Source of the DNA: an uncultured Ruminococcus sp.
GTDB taxonomy: Bacteria > Bacillota > Clostridia > Oscillospirales > Acutalibacteraceae
Direction of reading: 5' to 3'
Length of the DNA stretch: 12,826 nt
Assembly: GCA_902773265.1 (NCBI GenBank)
Contig: CACYDZ010000194.1
Location: 1-12,826, forward strand
Of the stretch, positions 1 to 5,684 are shown in pieces (position 1 is the stretch's first letter; the number at the start of each line of letters is the position of its first letter). The notes beneath the pieces are model-generated. The model ran no database searches and was not told the origin of the DNA. It worked only from the letters and a program-made list of their open reading frames with translations. Both the position numbers and the translations under genes were made by a program.

Positions 1-2535
1 CGTTCTTGTAAATGCATCGTTCAAAGGATATTTAACCGTATTAGCATTACCTTTATTCATACGCTGAGTTGCCAGATTGGTATAGAATACATCTTCATTA
101 GCAACTTTCATTGTTTCACGCAACAAACCCTCATTAACCTCTGAAGCGTCAACATCATGGCTTAATGTCAGCAAGTTAGATGCCAGCGGTAACATAAATT
201 CCATTTTAAAGTTGGAGTCAAACTCACCACGCTCTAAATAAAATACTGTAAGTGTATGTTTTTTATTTTCTGTCAATATAATATTTTCATTTAATGTAGG
301 TGGATTACTTCCGCTATAAGCTGTTGCTAATGTTTTGCCCGCTTCTTCTGCAGTTGCTGAATTTGTTGCATAGGTACCATCATAATGACCTGTTGTTACA
401 CAATAGGTTTTGTCTTTAAAATTAATCCAGCCTTTTGCGTTATCATGAGAACCCCCCATATCCAATGCCAGATGACCGTCAATATATACCCATACATCAT
501 CGTCACCTTCAAACAGGAACTTCAATGGTTCTCCATTCATTACTCCGCCTTCAGGCATGATAAACTCAATATCAAATCTTGTTCCGTAACAGTTAGTAAT
601 ACTTCTCTTGCTACTTTCAGCTACCTGATTGAAGGGGAAATATCCGTTGAGGCTATCATTACTACCAGCAACATTTTTTCCTATCTGCATAGTATCACTG
701 CCATTATAGTAACGATTCTTACTGCCTCCCATAGGAGCATAATAATATTCTGTATTACCATAGGAACTTGTTTTTATATTGAAAGGAAAAGATACCGTCT
801 GCGATTTCCATTGAACAGCATTACCATCAGTATTTTTTGCATAACTGCTTGTCATAAAGCTGTCACTGAATTGCGGTAACTCTACACCATTCTGCGTAAT
901 GGTATTGTTATGCATTTCTTCATCTACAAGTCCCTCTGCAACAGCATTAGTAGAAGCGGAACCATTTTTTCTGTTTGCACCGTTTGCCACACTGATAAAA
1001 TTATACTCACCGCTGATTGACCTTTGTGCTTTTGTCAGTGTACCGTTCTCACCACCATCAGTTATTTCATTACGACGCATATTACCTTGATATAACGGTG
1101 TAGCATCACCAGTACCATGTGAATATATAGCTTCTCCATCGTCATCATAACCTGCAAGTATCCCGCTACCCGTATAAGAATCTTTATACCATCCTGCAAC
1201 AGCTTTGTTGTAATCTGAAAAAAATGCGTGGTTTCCATCAGAGTGTAGTCCTTGAAAATAATACGGGCTTTTTGCTACATTACCTTCCTGTGCCGTCTGA
1301 CGGTCACTTCTGTAATTGTATATGGTAGAATTAACATAATAGTATTTCTCTTCATCGTGTACATTATCGTAAACAACATTTCCACTACTATCAAACCGCA
1401 CCAACAATGTATCCACTAAGTTACTTGTAACAATTTTGGTTGCCTTAGTAAAGAAATCACTGCCTCCATTCTGTACATTACGCAATCCGTTTATAGATTG
1501 AGTACTTATATCATTGTACTTTTGAGTTGAAAAGAAATAACCGCACATATTGTCATAATTACCGACAGTACCCTTATACAAAACCTTTCCATCAACAGTA
1601 ACTTTTTCCATTTTAATTTTTACTGTAACTGGATTCTCATCACTACCGCCATAATATAAATATACGTCACTTTCATTGGTTCCGATTGTCGTATTAGTAG
1701 GGTCAAAATATACTGTCGCACCATCAACAGAATAGTAACGGAAAGCTTGGTCTCCTGCTCTTCCAGTTGCAGGATATATACCTTTACTGTTTTTATCTTC
1801 TGTAGTAACAACCGTATAATTTTTTATATCATCCCGTACCAAGCTGGTTCTTTCACTTCCTGACAGGCTATTATATCTATCGGTAATACTTCCACTATTC
1901 CACTCTCCATTAGTAAAGAAGTAACCATAGAGATTGCTGGTATAATTGTCATCATTACCTGCACTACCAACCCAAATGTCAGAATTACCAATTCTGGTAA
2001 AGCTTTGTTTATATGCTGCACCACTACCACCATAATAAAGATTAACAGTATTCCACTTCGTTTTGCTGTTATCAAAGTATACTTTAGCATTTTTTGTTTT
2101 TGCATAAAGAGAATCATCATGCTCACCACCATAAGCGGTAACATTCTTTGAACCTGAAACAGGACATAAACCTGAACCTACACCTGCTTCCTTCCATTTA
2201 TTCTCGATGTTTTCACTTCCTTCAGTGCCTACATCTACGCCTGAAACAAAAAAATGTGTAGCATCATCCCAACCTTGGACATACCAACTTCGGGTGTTTC
2301 CTGAACCCGTCATTGTATATCGGAAATAATAAGTACTTTTTCCTACATATAAATATACTGGATTCCATTCTTTTGCTGTACCTTCAAGGGTAACTGTTAT
2401 AGTACCTAAATCTGCTGCAGAAACAGTAGTAGCAGTTCCTACCATACATACCGTAAATAGTGATATTACCATAAGTACAGATAACAACATAGACACTGTG
2501 CGTTTTGATGTACGCTTAACTGTTCTCACATTCAT
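1..2535 (-). CDS. Secreted fibro-slime-domain protein, C-terminus beyond the window
   Basis: An open frame of 845 codons runs without a stop from ATG at 2535 to the window edge, so the C-terminus is missing. The start is set by AAGGAGG (2551-2545), 9 nt upstream. Residues 1-41 are a Sec signal peptide: basic N-terminus (VRTVKRTSKRT), hydrophobic core, likely cleavage after VSA or VSAA. Two related modules follow, beginning with VYFDNSKTKW (about 152) and VYFDPTNTT (about 275). Each continues to a YLYYGG- or NLYYGG-type strand and a later GYFF; residues 44-65 may be a third, diverged start. They resemble starch-binding-like (CBM25/26-type) beta-sandwiches, but this is a weak call. About residues 560-780 match the fibro-slime family, with the signature EGDDDVWVYIDGHLALDMGG at 676-695 and a LERGEFDSNF segment after it. 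The protein is rich in Gly, Ser, Asn and Tyr, as expected for a surface or extracellular protein. Its ligand is unknown: adhesion, glycan binding and matrix roles are all possible. Confidence 0.85.
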   Translation of the reverse strand, partial: MNVRTVKRTSKRTVSMLLSVLMVISLFTVCMVGTATTVSAADLGTITVTLEGTAKEWNPVYLYVGKSTYYFRYTMTGSGNTRSWYVQGWDDATHFFVSGVDVGTEGSENIENKWKEAGVGSGLCPVSGSKNVTAYGGEHDDSLYAKTKNAKVYFDNSKTKWNTVNLYYGGSGAAYKQSFTRIGNSDIWVGSAGNDDNYTSNLYGYFFTNGEWNSGSITDRYNSLSGSERTSLVRDDIKNYTVVTTEDKNSKGIYPATGRAGDQAFRYYSVDGATVYFDPTNTTIGTNESDVYLYYGGSDENPVTVKIKMEKVTVDGKVLYKGTVGNYDNMCGYFFSTQKYNDISTQSINGLRNVQNGGSDFFTKATKIVTSNLVDTLLVRFDSSGNVVYDNVHDEEKYYYVNSTIYNYRSDRQTAQEGNVAKSPYYFQGLHSDGNHAFFSDYNKAVAGWYKDSYTGSGILAGYDDDGEAIYSHGTGDATPLYQGNMRRNEITDGGENGTLTKAQRSISGEYNFISVANGANRKNGSASTNAVAEGLVDEEMHNNTITQNGVELPQFSDSFMTSSYAKNTDGNAVQWKSQTVSFPFNIKTSSYGNTEYYYAPMGGSKNRYYNGSDTMQIGKNVAGSNDSLNGYFPFNQVAESSKRSITNCYGTRFDIEFIMPEGGVMNGEPLKFLFEGDDDVWVYIDGHLALDMGGSHDNAKGWINFKDKTYCVTTGHYDGTYATNSATAEEAGKTLATAYSGSNPPTLNENIILTENKKHTLTVFYLERGEFDSNFKMEFMLPLASNLLTLSHDVDASEVNEGLLRETMKVANEDVFYTNLATQRMNKGNANTVKYPLNDAFTRT

Positions 2536-2831
2536 AAATTCTTACCTCCTTGAATGTGTAAATTTTTGTTTTCTCAACTCTCGACCTTAAATTCTTCAGG
2601 GCAACACACCTTTCTTTTGCTGACCTCCCACAAATCAAATATCTGCCAAAAAAACACCGGTTTTCTCCCTGTGACGGTATTTGCAGAGAAAACGGGCAGT
2701 TTTCATAAGCAGTATTGAACTTGTCAGATTTCTGTTATTCAGCATTATTTTTGTTCTGCCGACTGTTTCGGGTTACAGAGCAATGTTCACTTTCGGCAAA
2801 ATCAGAAAATTCAAACTATTCGTCAGCTTTA
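2536..2831 (-). promoter_or_regulatory. Long structured leader of the fibro-slime gene; candidate attenuator or short RNA
   Basis: Transcription from the promoter at 2860-2832 would start near 2825 and give a leader of about 290 nt. Reading the minus strand, UUUUGCCGA (2801-2793) pairs with UCGGCAGAA (2762-2754), 9 bp with one G-U. CUGU (2778-2775) pairs with ACAG (2766-2763) directly inside it, leaving a one-sided 14-nt bulge (2792-2779). Further on, GAAAAC (2704-2699) can pair with GUUUUC (2693-2688). That pairing would tie up the 5' arm of the terminator hairpin that follows (2697-2656), so the two structures exclude each other. This is what an attenuator or riboswitch expression platform looks like. 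I could not match it to a known riboswitch class. From about 2640 to the ribosome binding site at 2551-2545 I see no further structure and no gene. Confidence 0.45.
2648..2697 (-). terminator. Intrinsic-terminator-like hairpin inside the fibro-slime leader
   Basis: On the minus strand GUUUUCUC (2693-2686) pairs with GAGAAAAC (2667-2660). After one C-C mismatch, CC (2696-2695) pairs with GG (2658-2657), and a G-U pair closes at 2697/2656. The loop is 18 nt. The 3' arm runs straight into UGUUUUUUU (2656-2648). The stem is only moderately stable, which suits conditional more than constitutive termination. A transcript ending here would be about 175-180 nt. Confidence 0.55.
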
Positions 2832-2860
2832 ATTATATATTTTACTTTTCCATTTTTCAA
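2832..2860 (-). promoter_or_regulatory. Sigma-A-type promoter for the fibro-slime gene
   Basis: Reading the minus strand, TTGAAA (2860-2855) and TATAAT (2837-2832) are separated by exactly 17 nt. That is five of six and six of six matches to the housekeeping consensus with ideal spacing. It faces the fibro-slime gene, and no other gene lies between them. Confidence 0.75.
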
Positions 2861-3002
2861 GGCTATTTTTTAAAGTTCATCCAGAAAATCAAAAAAATTT
2901 TTTCGGATTTTTTGTAATACTTACACAAAAAACGATAATTATTCTTCCGTTCTTTCCTATTCCTGTCATTCCGAACACAGTAAGGAATCTTTATATATCC
3001 TC
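2861..3002. other. Short AT-rich spacer between the DUF4373 gene and the fibro-slime promoter
   Basis: No supported gene. On the minus strand it holds A/T runs (2889-2912) and a weak AAAATC/GATTTT pairing around them that could end transcription from the DUF4373 gene, but there is no GC-rich stem, so I do not call a terminator. A GTCATTCC-type repeat lies at 2964-2991. Confidence 0.5.
2964..2991. repeat. Diverged GTCATTCC...GGAATC-type short repeat
   Basis: The segment reads TGTCATTCCGAACACAGTAA followed by GGAATCTT, with ATTCC and GGAAT arms that can form a small hairpin. It resembles the short interspersed GTCATTCCGAGCG(A/C)AGCGAGGAATCT-type element I recall from several bacterial phyla. 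The family assignment is from memory; only the inverted repeat is directly visible. Confidence 0.4.
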
Positions 3003-3821
3003 TTAATCCAGTAAGCCGATGCCGTCAAGAAAAGAAATATCATAATTCGGCTGATGTTCCTGTGATAGTGGTTGTCGTTTTGGTTGTTCCGTTATGTGAG
3101 AATTATCCTGTTCAAGCCACCAGTGGATATAATTATCCATAGCGATATAATCTCTGCGTCTATTGGTGTTGTTGTAGAGAAAATCTGCCATTTTTCTCAG
3201 GCTCTGAACAACAGAAATTCCGTCATAAAGTTGTTGCAGTTGATTTACCATATTCTCTGAAATCTGATACAGAGAACCATCTTTTAACGGCATAGATACA
3301 GCATATTTATTTTCTTCTTCTTTCTTTTCTTTTCCTTTACTTTCCTTTCTTTTCTTTTGTGTACTTTCGACAGAGTAAACAGGAGTTTTCTCAGAGTAAA
3401 CAGAAGTTTTCTCAGCGGAAATGCCAAAAAGGGTGCAGTCAGCCAAGAGATATTCCTGAATTAAAGCGACACCTGTTCTTTTCAGCTTCGATACTACTGT
3501 CAGATAAGTTTCCTGAATATCTTTTGAAGTCAGTATCTGATACTTTTCAAACAAGTCACCGTCAAAAATACCCCGTTTTATTCCTGCGTTCACTATGTCC
3601 GACACGACATTAACATTCAAACCGTTATCATGGGCAAACATTAATGCAATATCCGTTGTCCATTCACAAAAGTAGCCCTTTTCCAGATATATCTTCTCAT
3701 AGAGCCTGTAAATCACTGCATATCCTTTTAACCCGTACTGAACTCTTATCAGATTGATACGCTGGTCGGAAATACAGCTGTGCGGAAAGTAATCCAGACC
3801 TTCTTTTCTTGGTCGTGCCAT
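3003..3821 (-). CDS. Lin1244/Lin1753-like (DUF4373) protein, replication-module type
   Basis: A complete 272-residue protein. ATG at 3821 is preceded by AGGAAG (3833-3828), 6 nt upstream. The N-terminus has the family opening RPRKEGLDYFP (residues 3-13), then INLIRVQYGLKGYAVIYRLY and a KGYFCEW segment. This matches the Lin1244/Lin1753-like N-terminal domain (DUF4373) over roughly residues 1-95. Proteins of this family usually sit in phage, plasmid or integrative-element replication regions and are thought to act as replisome organisers; that role is inferred from family context. The middle (about 137-175) is low-complexity: a 7-residue duplication (EKTSVYS, EKTPVYS) and a Lys/Glu-rich linker. 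The C-terminal part (about 180-250) is likely helical, and I do not recognise it. There is no DnaC-type loader, relaxase, integrase or phage gene beside it, so it looks like a remnant or a lone insertion. Confidence 0.75.
   Translation of the reverse strand: MARPRKEGLDYFPHSCISDQRINLIRVQYGLKGYAVIYRLYEKIYLEKGYFCEWTTDIALMFAHDNGLNVNVVSDIVNAGIKRGIFDGDLFEKYQILTSKDIQETYLTVVSKLKRTGVALIQEYLLADCTLFGISAEKTSVYSEKTPVYSVESTQKKRKESKGKEKKEEENKYAVSMPLKDGSLYQISENMVNQLQQLYDGISVVQSLRKMADFLYNNTNRRRDYIAMDNYIHWWLEQDNSHITEQPKRQPLSQEHQPNYDISFLDGIGLLD
3371..3412. repeat. 21-bp tandem duplication inside the DUF4373 gene
   Basis: Positions 3371-3391 and 3392-3412 are adjacent 21-bp copies (CAGAGTAAACAGGAGTTTTCT type) differing only at the thirteenth base (G3383, A3404). 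The length is a multiple of three, so the frame is kept and seven residues are duplicated (TSVYSEK/TPVYSEK type). The near-identity suggests a recent event or slippage in a disordered linker. Confidence 0.85.
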
Positions 3822-3881
3822 AAAACCACTTCCTGAAACAGTATTTCTGAGATTATCTCTCTGTCAAATGACTTTTCCTTT

Positions 3882-3910
3882 AAAAAAAATGCCCTCTTAT
3901 GGACATTTTT
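3882..3910 (-). terminator. Terminator-like hairpin upstream of the DUF4373 gene
   Basis: Minus strand: AAAAAUGUCC (3910-3901) pairs with GGGCAUUUUU (3894-3885), 10 bp with one G-U and a 6-nt AUAAGA loop, and the U-run continues to 3882. It lies about 60 nt before the DUF4373 start, so it would stop leftward transcription before that gene. An upstream pairing, UUUUGC (3930-3925) with GCAAAA (3912-3907), overlaps its 5' arm and could compete with it. On the plus strand the hairpin is followed by GCC rather than T-rich sequence, so termination there is less likely. Confidence 0.5.
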
Positions 3911-3976
3911 GCCTTCAACAGTCAGCAAAATTTCTATCTGAGCAGTCTGGATGGATTTTATACCAAATCCGTAATA

Positions 3977-3982
3977 ATTATA
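3977..3982 (-). promoter_or_regulatory. Possible -10 box for leftward transcription
   Basis: A perfect TATAAT on the minus strand (3982-3977), with its predicted start near 3970, upstream of the hairpins and the DUF4373 gene. The -35 position at 17-nt spacing (TTTTAT, 4005-4000) matches the consensus poorly. A second option nearer the gene is TTGACA (3867-3862), but its -10 is weak (TACTGT at 18 nt) and would overlap the ribosome binding site region. Confidence 0.3.
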
Positions 3983-4030
3983 GAACTATACATGAGCAAA
4001 TAAAAAATTGCACAGACATTTGTCATTTCT

Positions 4031-4076
4031 TACCTCGTTTGTAGGCTTTTTAAAAATTATTCACCTCATTTATAGC
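4031..4076. repeat. Two imperfect 15-bp direct repeats, 31 bp apart
   Basis: TACCTCGTTTGTAGG (4031-4045) and CACCTCATTTATAGC (4062-4076) match at 11 of 15 positions. Their start-to-start distance is 31 bp, about three helical turns, so a protein could bind both on the same DNA face. They lie upstream of a replication-type gene, so iteron-like sites are conceivable, but two copies are too few to claim it. Confidence 0.4.
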
Positions 4077-4247
4077 GACAAACAGCGTATATTTATTGTA
4101 CATAATCACGAAGAATAATAAATTTGCTCAATTATAGTGATAGAAACGACTTACGGCAATTTTTCCAAAAGTCAAAAGCACCGTCTTGTTTTGGGTTAAA
4201 CCTCGTGTGCAGTGATTTCTAAAAGAACGCCTATCAGATGTGAGGAA

Positions 4248-4278
4248 TTGACAAATATTATCTCTTTTACATTATATA
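4248..4278 (+). promoter_or_regulatory. Possible distal promoter of the sugar-nucleotide operon
   Basis: A perfect TTGACA (4248-4253) is followed by a TATATA-type -10 (4273-4278) at 19 nt, or ATTATA (4271-4276) at 17 nt. Spacing or -10 quality is worse than in the proximal promoter 65 bp downstream. If active, it would be a weaker upstream start for the same operon. Confidence 0.4.
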
Positions 4279-4312
4279 AATTTTCCACTCTTCTGAAAAC
4301 AGAGCAAATGGC

Positions 4313-4341
4313 TTGACAATTTTTGCGGTGCATAATATAAT
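4313..4341 (+). promoter_or_regulatory. Main promoter of the sugar-nucleotide operon
   Basis: TTGACA (4313-4318) and TATAAT (4336-4341) are both exact consensus hexamers with an exact 17-nt spacer. The predicted start is near 4348, about 70 nt before the ugd start codon. No competing gene lies between. Such a strong housekeeping promoter points to steady expression unless an operator or the leader hairpins modulate it. Confidence 0.85.
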
Positions 4342-4368
4342 GTTTAAGATATAGAAAATTGCTTTTTT

Positions 4369-4396
4369 GTTGTATTGTACAACTTTTGCAGTTGTA
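4369..4396 (+). promoter_or_regulatory. Alternative small hairpins in the ugd leader
   Basis: TACAAC (4378-4383) can pair either with GTTGTA just upstream (4369-4374, 3-nt loop) or with a second GTTGTA downstream (4391-4396, 7-nt loop). The downstream pairing ends 3 nt before the AAGGGA ribosome binding site (4400-4405). Each stem has only 6 bp, so an effect on translation is possible but unproven. Confidence 0.25.
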
Positions 4397-4417
4397 ACGA
4401 AGGGAATGAATTTGCTG

Positions 4418-5668
4418 ATGAATAAACAATATACCATCGCCGTAGCAGGTACAGGCTATGTCGGATTATCTGTTGCCACTTTGTTATCGCAAAACCATAA
4501 GGTGTATGCGGTAGACATTATTCCCGAAAAAATTGAACAGATAAATCAAAGAATATCTCCTATTCAGGACGAGTATATCGAACGGTACTTTGCCGAAAAG
4601 AAACTTGACCTTACAGCAACACTTGATGCGGAAAAGGCTTATAAAAATGCAGATTTTGTGGTGATTGCCACCCCCACCAACTATGACAGTAAAACACATC
4701 ATTTTGATACATCAGCCGTAGAAACAGTAATAAGACTTGTCATGAAGTGTAATCCCGATGCCATTATGGTCATCAAATCGACTATTCCTGTCGGGTACAC
4801 AAAATCCATCAGAAACAGACTGGGCAGTAAGAATATCATTTTCAGCCCCGAATTTTTACGGGAAAGCAAAGCCTTATATGATAATCTTTATCCCAGCCGT
4901 ATTATTGTGGGTACGGATACGGAAGACGAAAAGCTGACCGAAGCCGCCCATATCTTTGCCGAACTTTTGCAGGAGGGAGCCGTCAAGGAAAATATAGATA
5001 CCCTGTTTATGGGGTTCACCGAGGCAGAGGCGGTCAAGCTGTTTGCCAATACTTATCTGGCATTGCGTGTCAGCTATTTCAACGAACTGGATACCTATGC
5101 CGAGATGAAAGGTCTTGACACCCAGAAAATTATTGAAGGAGTCTGTCTTGACCCGAGAATAGGCAGTCATTACAACAATCCGTCATTCGGTTACGGCGGT
5201 TACTGTCTGCCCAAAGATACCAAACAACTGCTTGCCAATTATCAGGATATTCCTCAGAACCTGATTGAAGCTATCGTAGAAAGCAACAGAACCCGAAAGG
5301 ATTTCATTGCCGAACGGATACTGAATATGGCAGGATATTACGGAGACTATAACCGTGGAGATTTTGAAGCCAATAATGAAAAGGAATGTATTATTGGCGT
5401 ATACCGTCTGACGATGAAAAGCAACAGTGACAATTTCCGTCAGAGTTCCATTCAGGGCGTGATGAAGCGTATCAAGGCAAAAGGTGCTACCGTCATCATT
5501 TATGAACCCACACTGGAAAACGGCAGTACATTCTTTGGCAGTAAAGTTGTCAACGATATCGAAACTTTCAAGAAACAGTCGCAGGCAATTATCGCCAACC
5601 GTTATGACAGTTGTCTTGATGATGTCAGCGAAAAAGTCTATACAAGAGATTTGTTCAGACGGGATTAA
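4418..5668 (+). CDS. ugd: UDP-glucose 6-dehydrogenase
   Basis: A 416-residue cytoplasmic enzyme oxidising UDP-glucose to UDP-glucuronate with 2 NAD+. The N-terminal Rossmann motif is GTGYVG (11-16). STIPVG (121-126) and FSPEFLRE (142-149) follow. K207 and N211 sit in the KLFANTY helix, and the catalytic thiol is C263 in [10 protein letters not shown]. The sequence follows the short bacterial Ugd type almost motif for motif through to YTRDLF at the C-terminus. Compared with the E. coli enzyme as I recall it, there is an extra loop of about 18 residues before IIGVYRL, which I believe is common in Firmicutes. I chose ATG 4418 because [16 protein letters not shown] fits the family start and AAGGGA (4400-4405) lies 12 nt upstream. 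ATG 4406 is in frame but abuts that site. It is the first gene of the operon, and the next gene begins 16 bp after its stop. Confidence 0.96.
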   Translation: MNKQYTIAVAGTGYVGLSVATLLSQNHKVYAVDIIPEKIEQINQRISPIQDEYIERYFAEKKLDLTATLDAEKAYKNADFVVIATPTNYDSKTHHFDTSAVETVIRLVMKCNPDAIMVIKSTIPVGYTKSIRNRLGSKNIIFSPEFLRESKALYDNLYPSRIIVGTDTEDEKLTEAAHIFAELLQEGAVKENIDTLFMGFTEAEAVKLFANTYLALRVSYFNELDTYAEMKGLDTQKIIEGVCLDPRIGSHYNNPSFGYGGYCLPKDTKQLLANYQDIPQNLIEAIVESNRTRKDFIAERILNMAGYYGDYNRGDFEANNEKECIIGVYRLTMKSNSDNFRQSSIQGVMKRIKAKGATVIIYEPTLENGSTFFGSKVVNDIETFKKQSQAIIANRYDSCLDDVSEKVYTRDLFRRD

Positions 5669-5684
5669 TCGGGAGAAGGTATAT

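Larger units (their letters stand above)
3822..4417. other. Divergent non-coding region between the DUF4373 gene and the sugar-nucleotide operon
   Basis: About 600 AT-rich bases with no convincing gene. From left to right it contains a small palindrome (GAGATTATCTC, 3849-3859), a terminator-like hairpin on the minus strand (3882-3910), a second hairpin (GGATTT/AAATCC, 3953-3970), a possible minus-strand -10 box (3982-3977), two imperfect 15-bp direct repeats (4031-4045 and 4062-4076) and two plus-strand promoters (4248 onward and 4313-4341). The layout suggests separate regulation of the two divergent units. Between 4077 and 4247 I see nothing specific. Confidence 0.6.

Noticed and set aside
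385..879. Plus-strand open frame of 164 residues opposite the fibro-slime gene
   Set aside because: It is fully antisense to a long frame with a signal peptide and family motifs, and its Ser/Thr/Ile-rich translation shows no domain.
2536..2831. Known riboswitch classes (c-di-GMP-I/GEMM, THF) for the fibro-slime leader
   Set aside because: A CACAGGG...AAACC stretch recalls part of the GEMM core, but the other required GEMM segments are missing and the stretch is used by the terminator hairpin.
2681..2917. Plus-strand open frame of 78 residues in the fibro-slime upstream region
   Set aside because: It starts at TTG with no ribosome binding site, overlaps the strong opposite-strand promoter and leader hairpins, and has a composition typical of translated AT-rich spacer.
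3958..4026. A 22-codon minus-strand frame (MTNVCAIFYLL...) preceded by GAGGTAAGAA
   Set aside because: The ribosome-binding-like sequence is part of one of the direct repeats, and 22 codons alone are not evidence of a gene. It could be a leader peptide, but nothing else supports it.
4367..4417. Longer ugd start at TTG 4367
   Set aside because: The extension lies on the leader hairpins, lacks a ribosome binding site and adds residues absent from the family; ATG 4418 fits the Rossmann start.
5320..5390. Extra loop in Ugd before IIGVYRL compared with the E. coli protein
   Set aside because: As far as I recall, this loop is usual in Firmicutes Ugd proteins, and all catalytic motifs are intact.
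5484..5684. Longer mutase start at 5484
   Set aside because: It lies wholly inside ugd in another frame; GGGAGAAGG before ATG 5685 and the family N-terminus support the later start.
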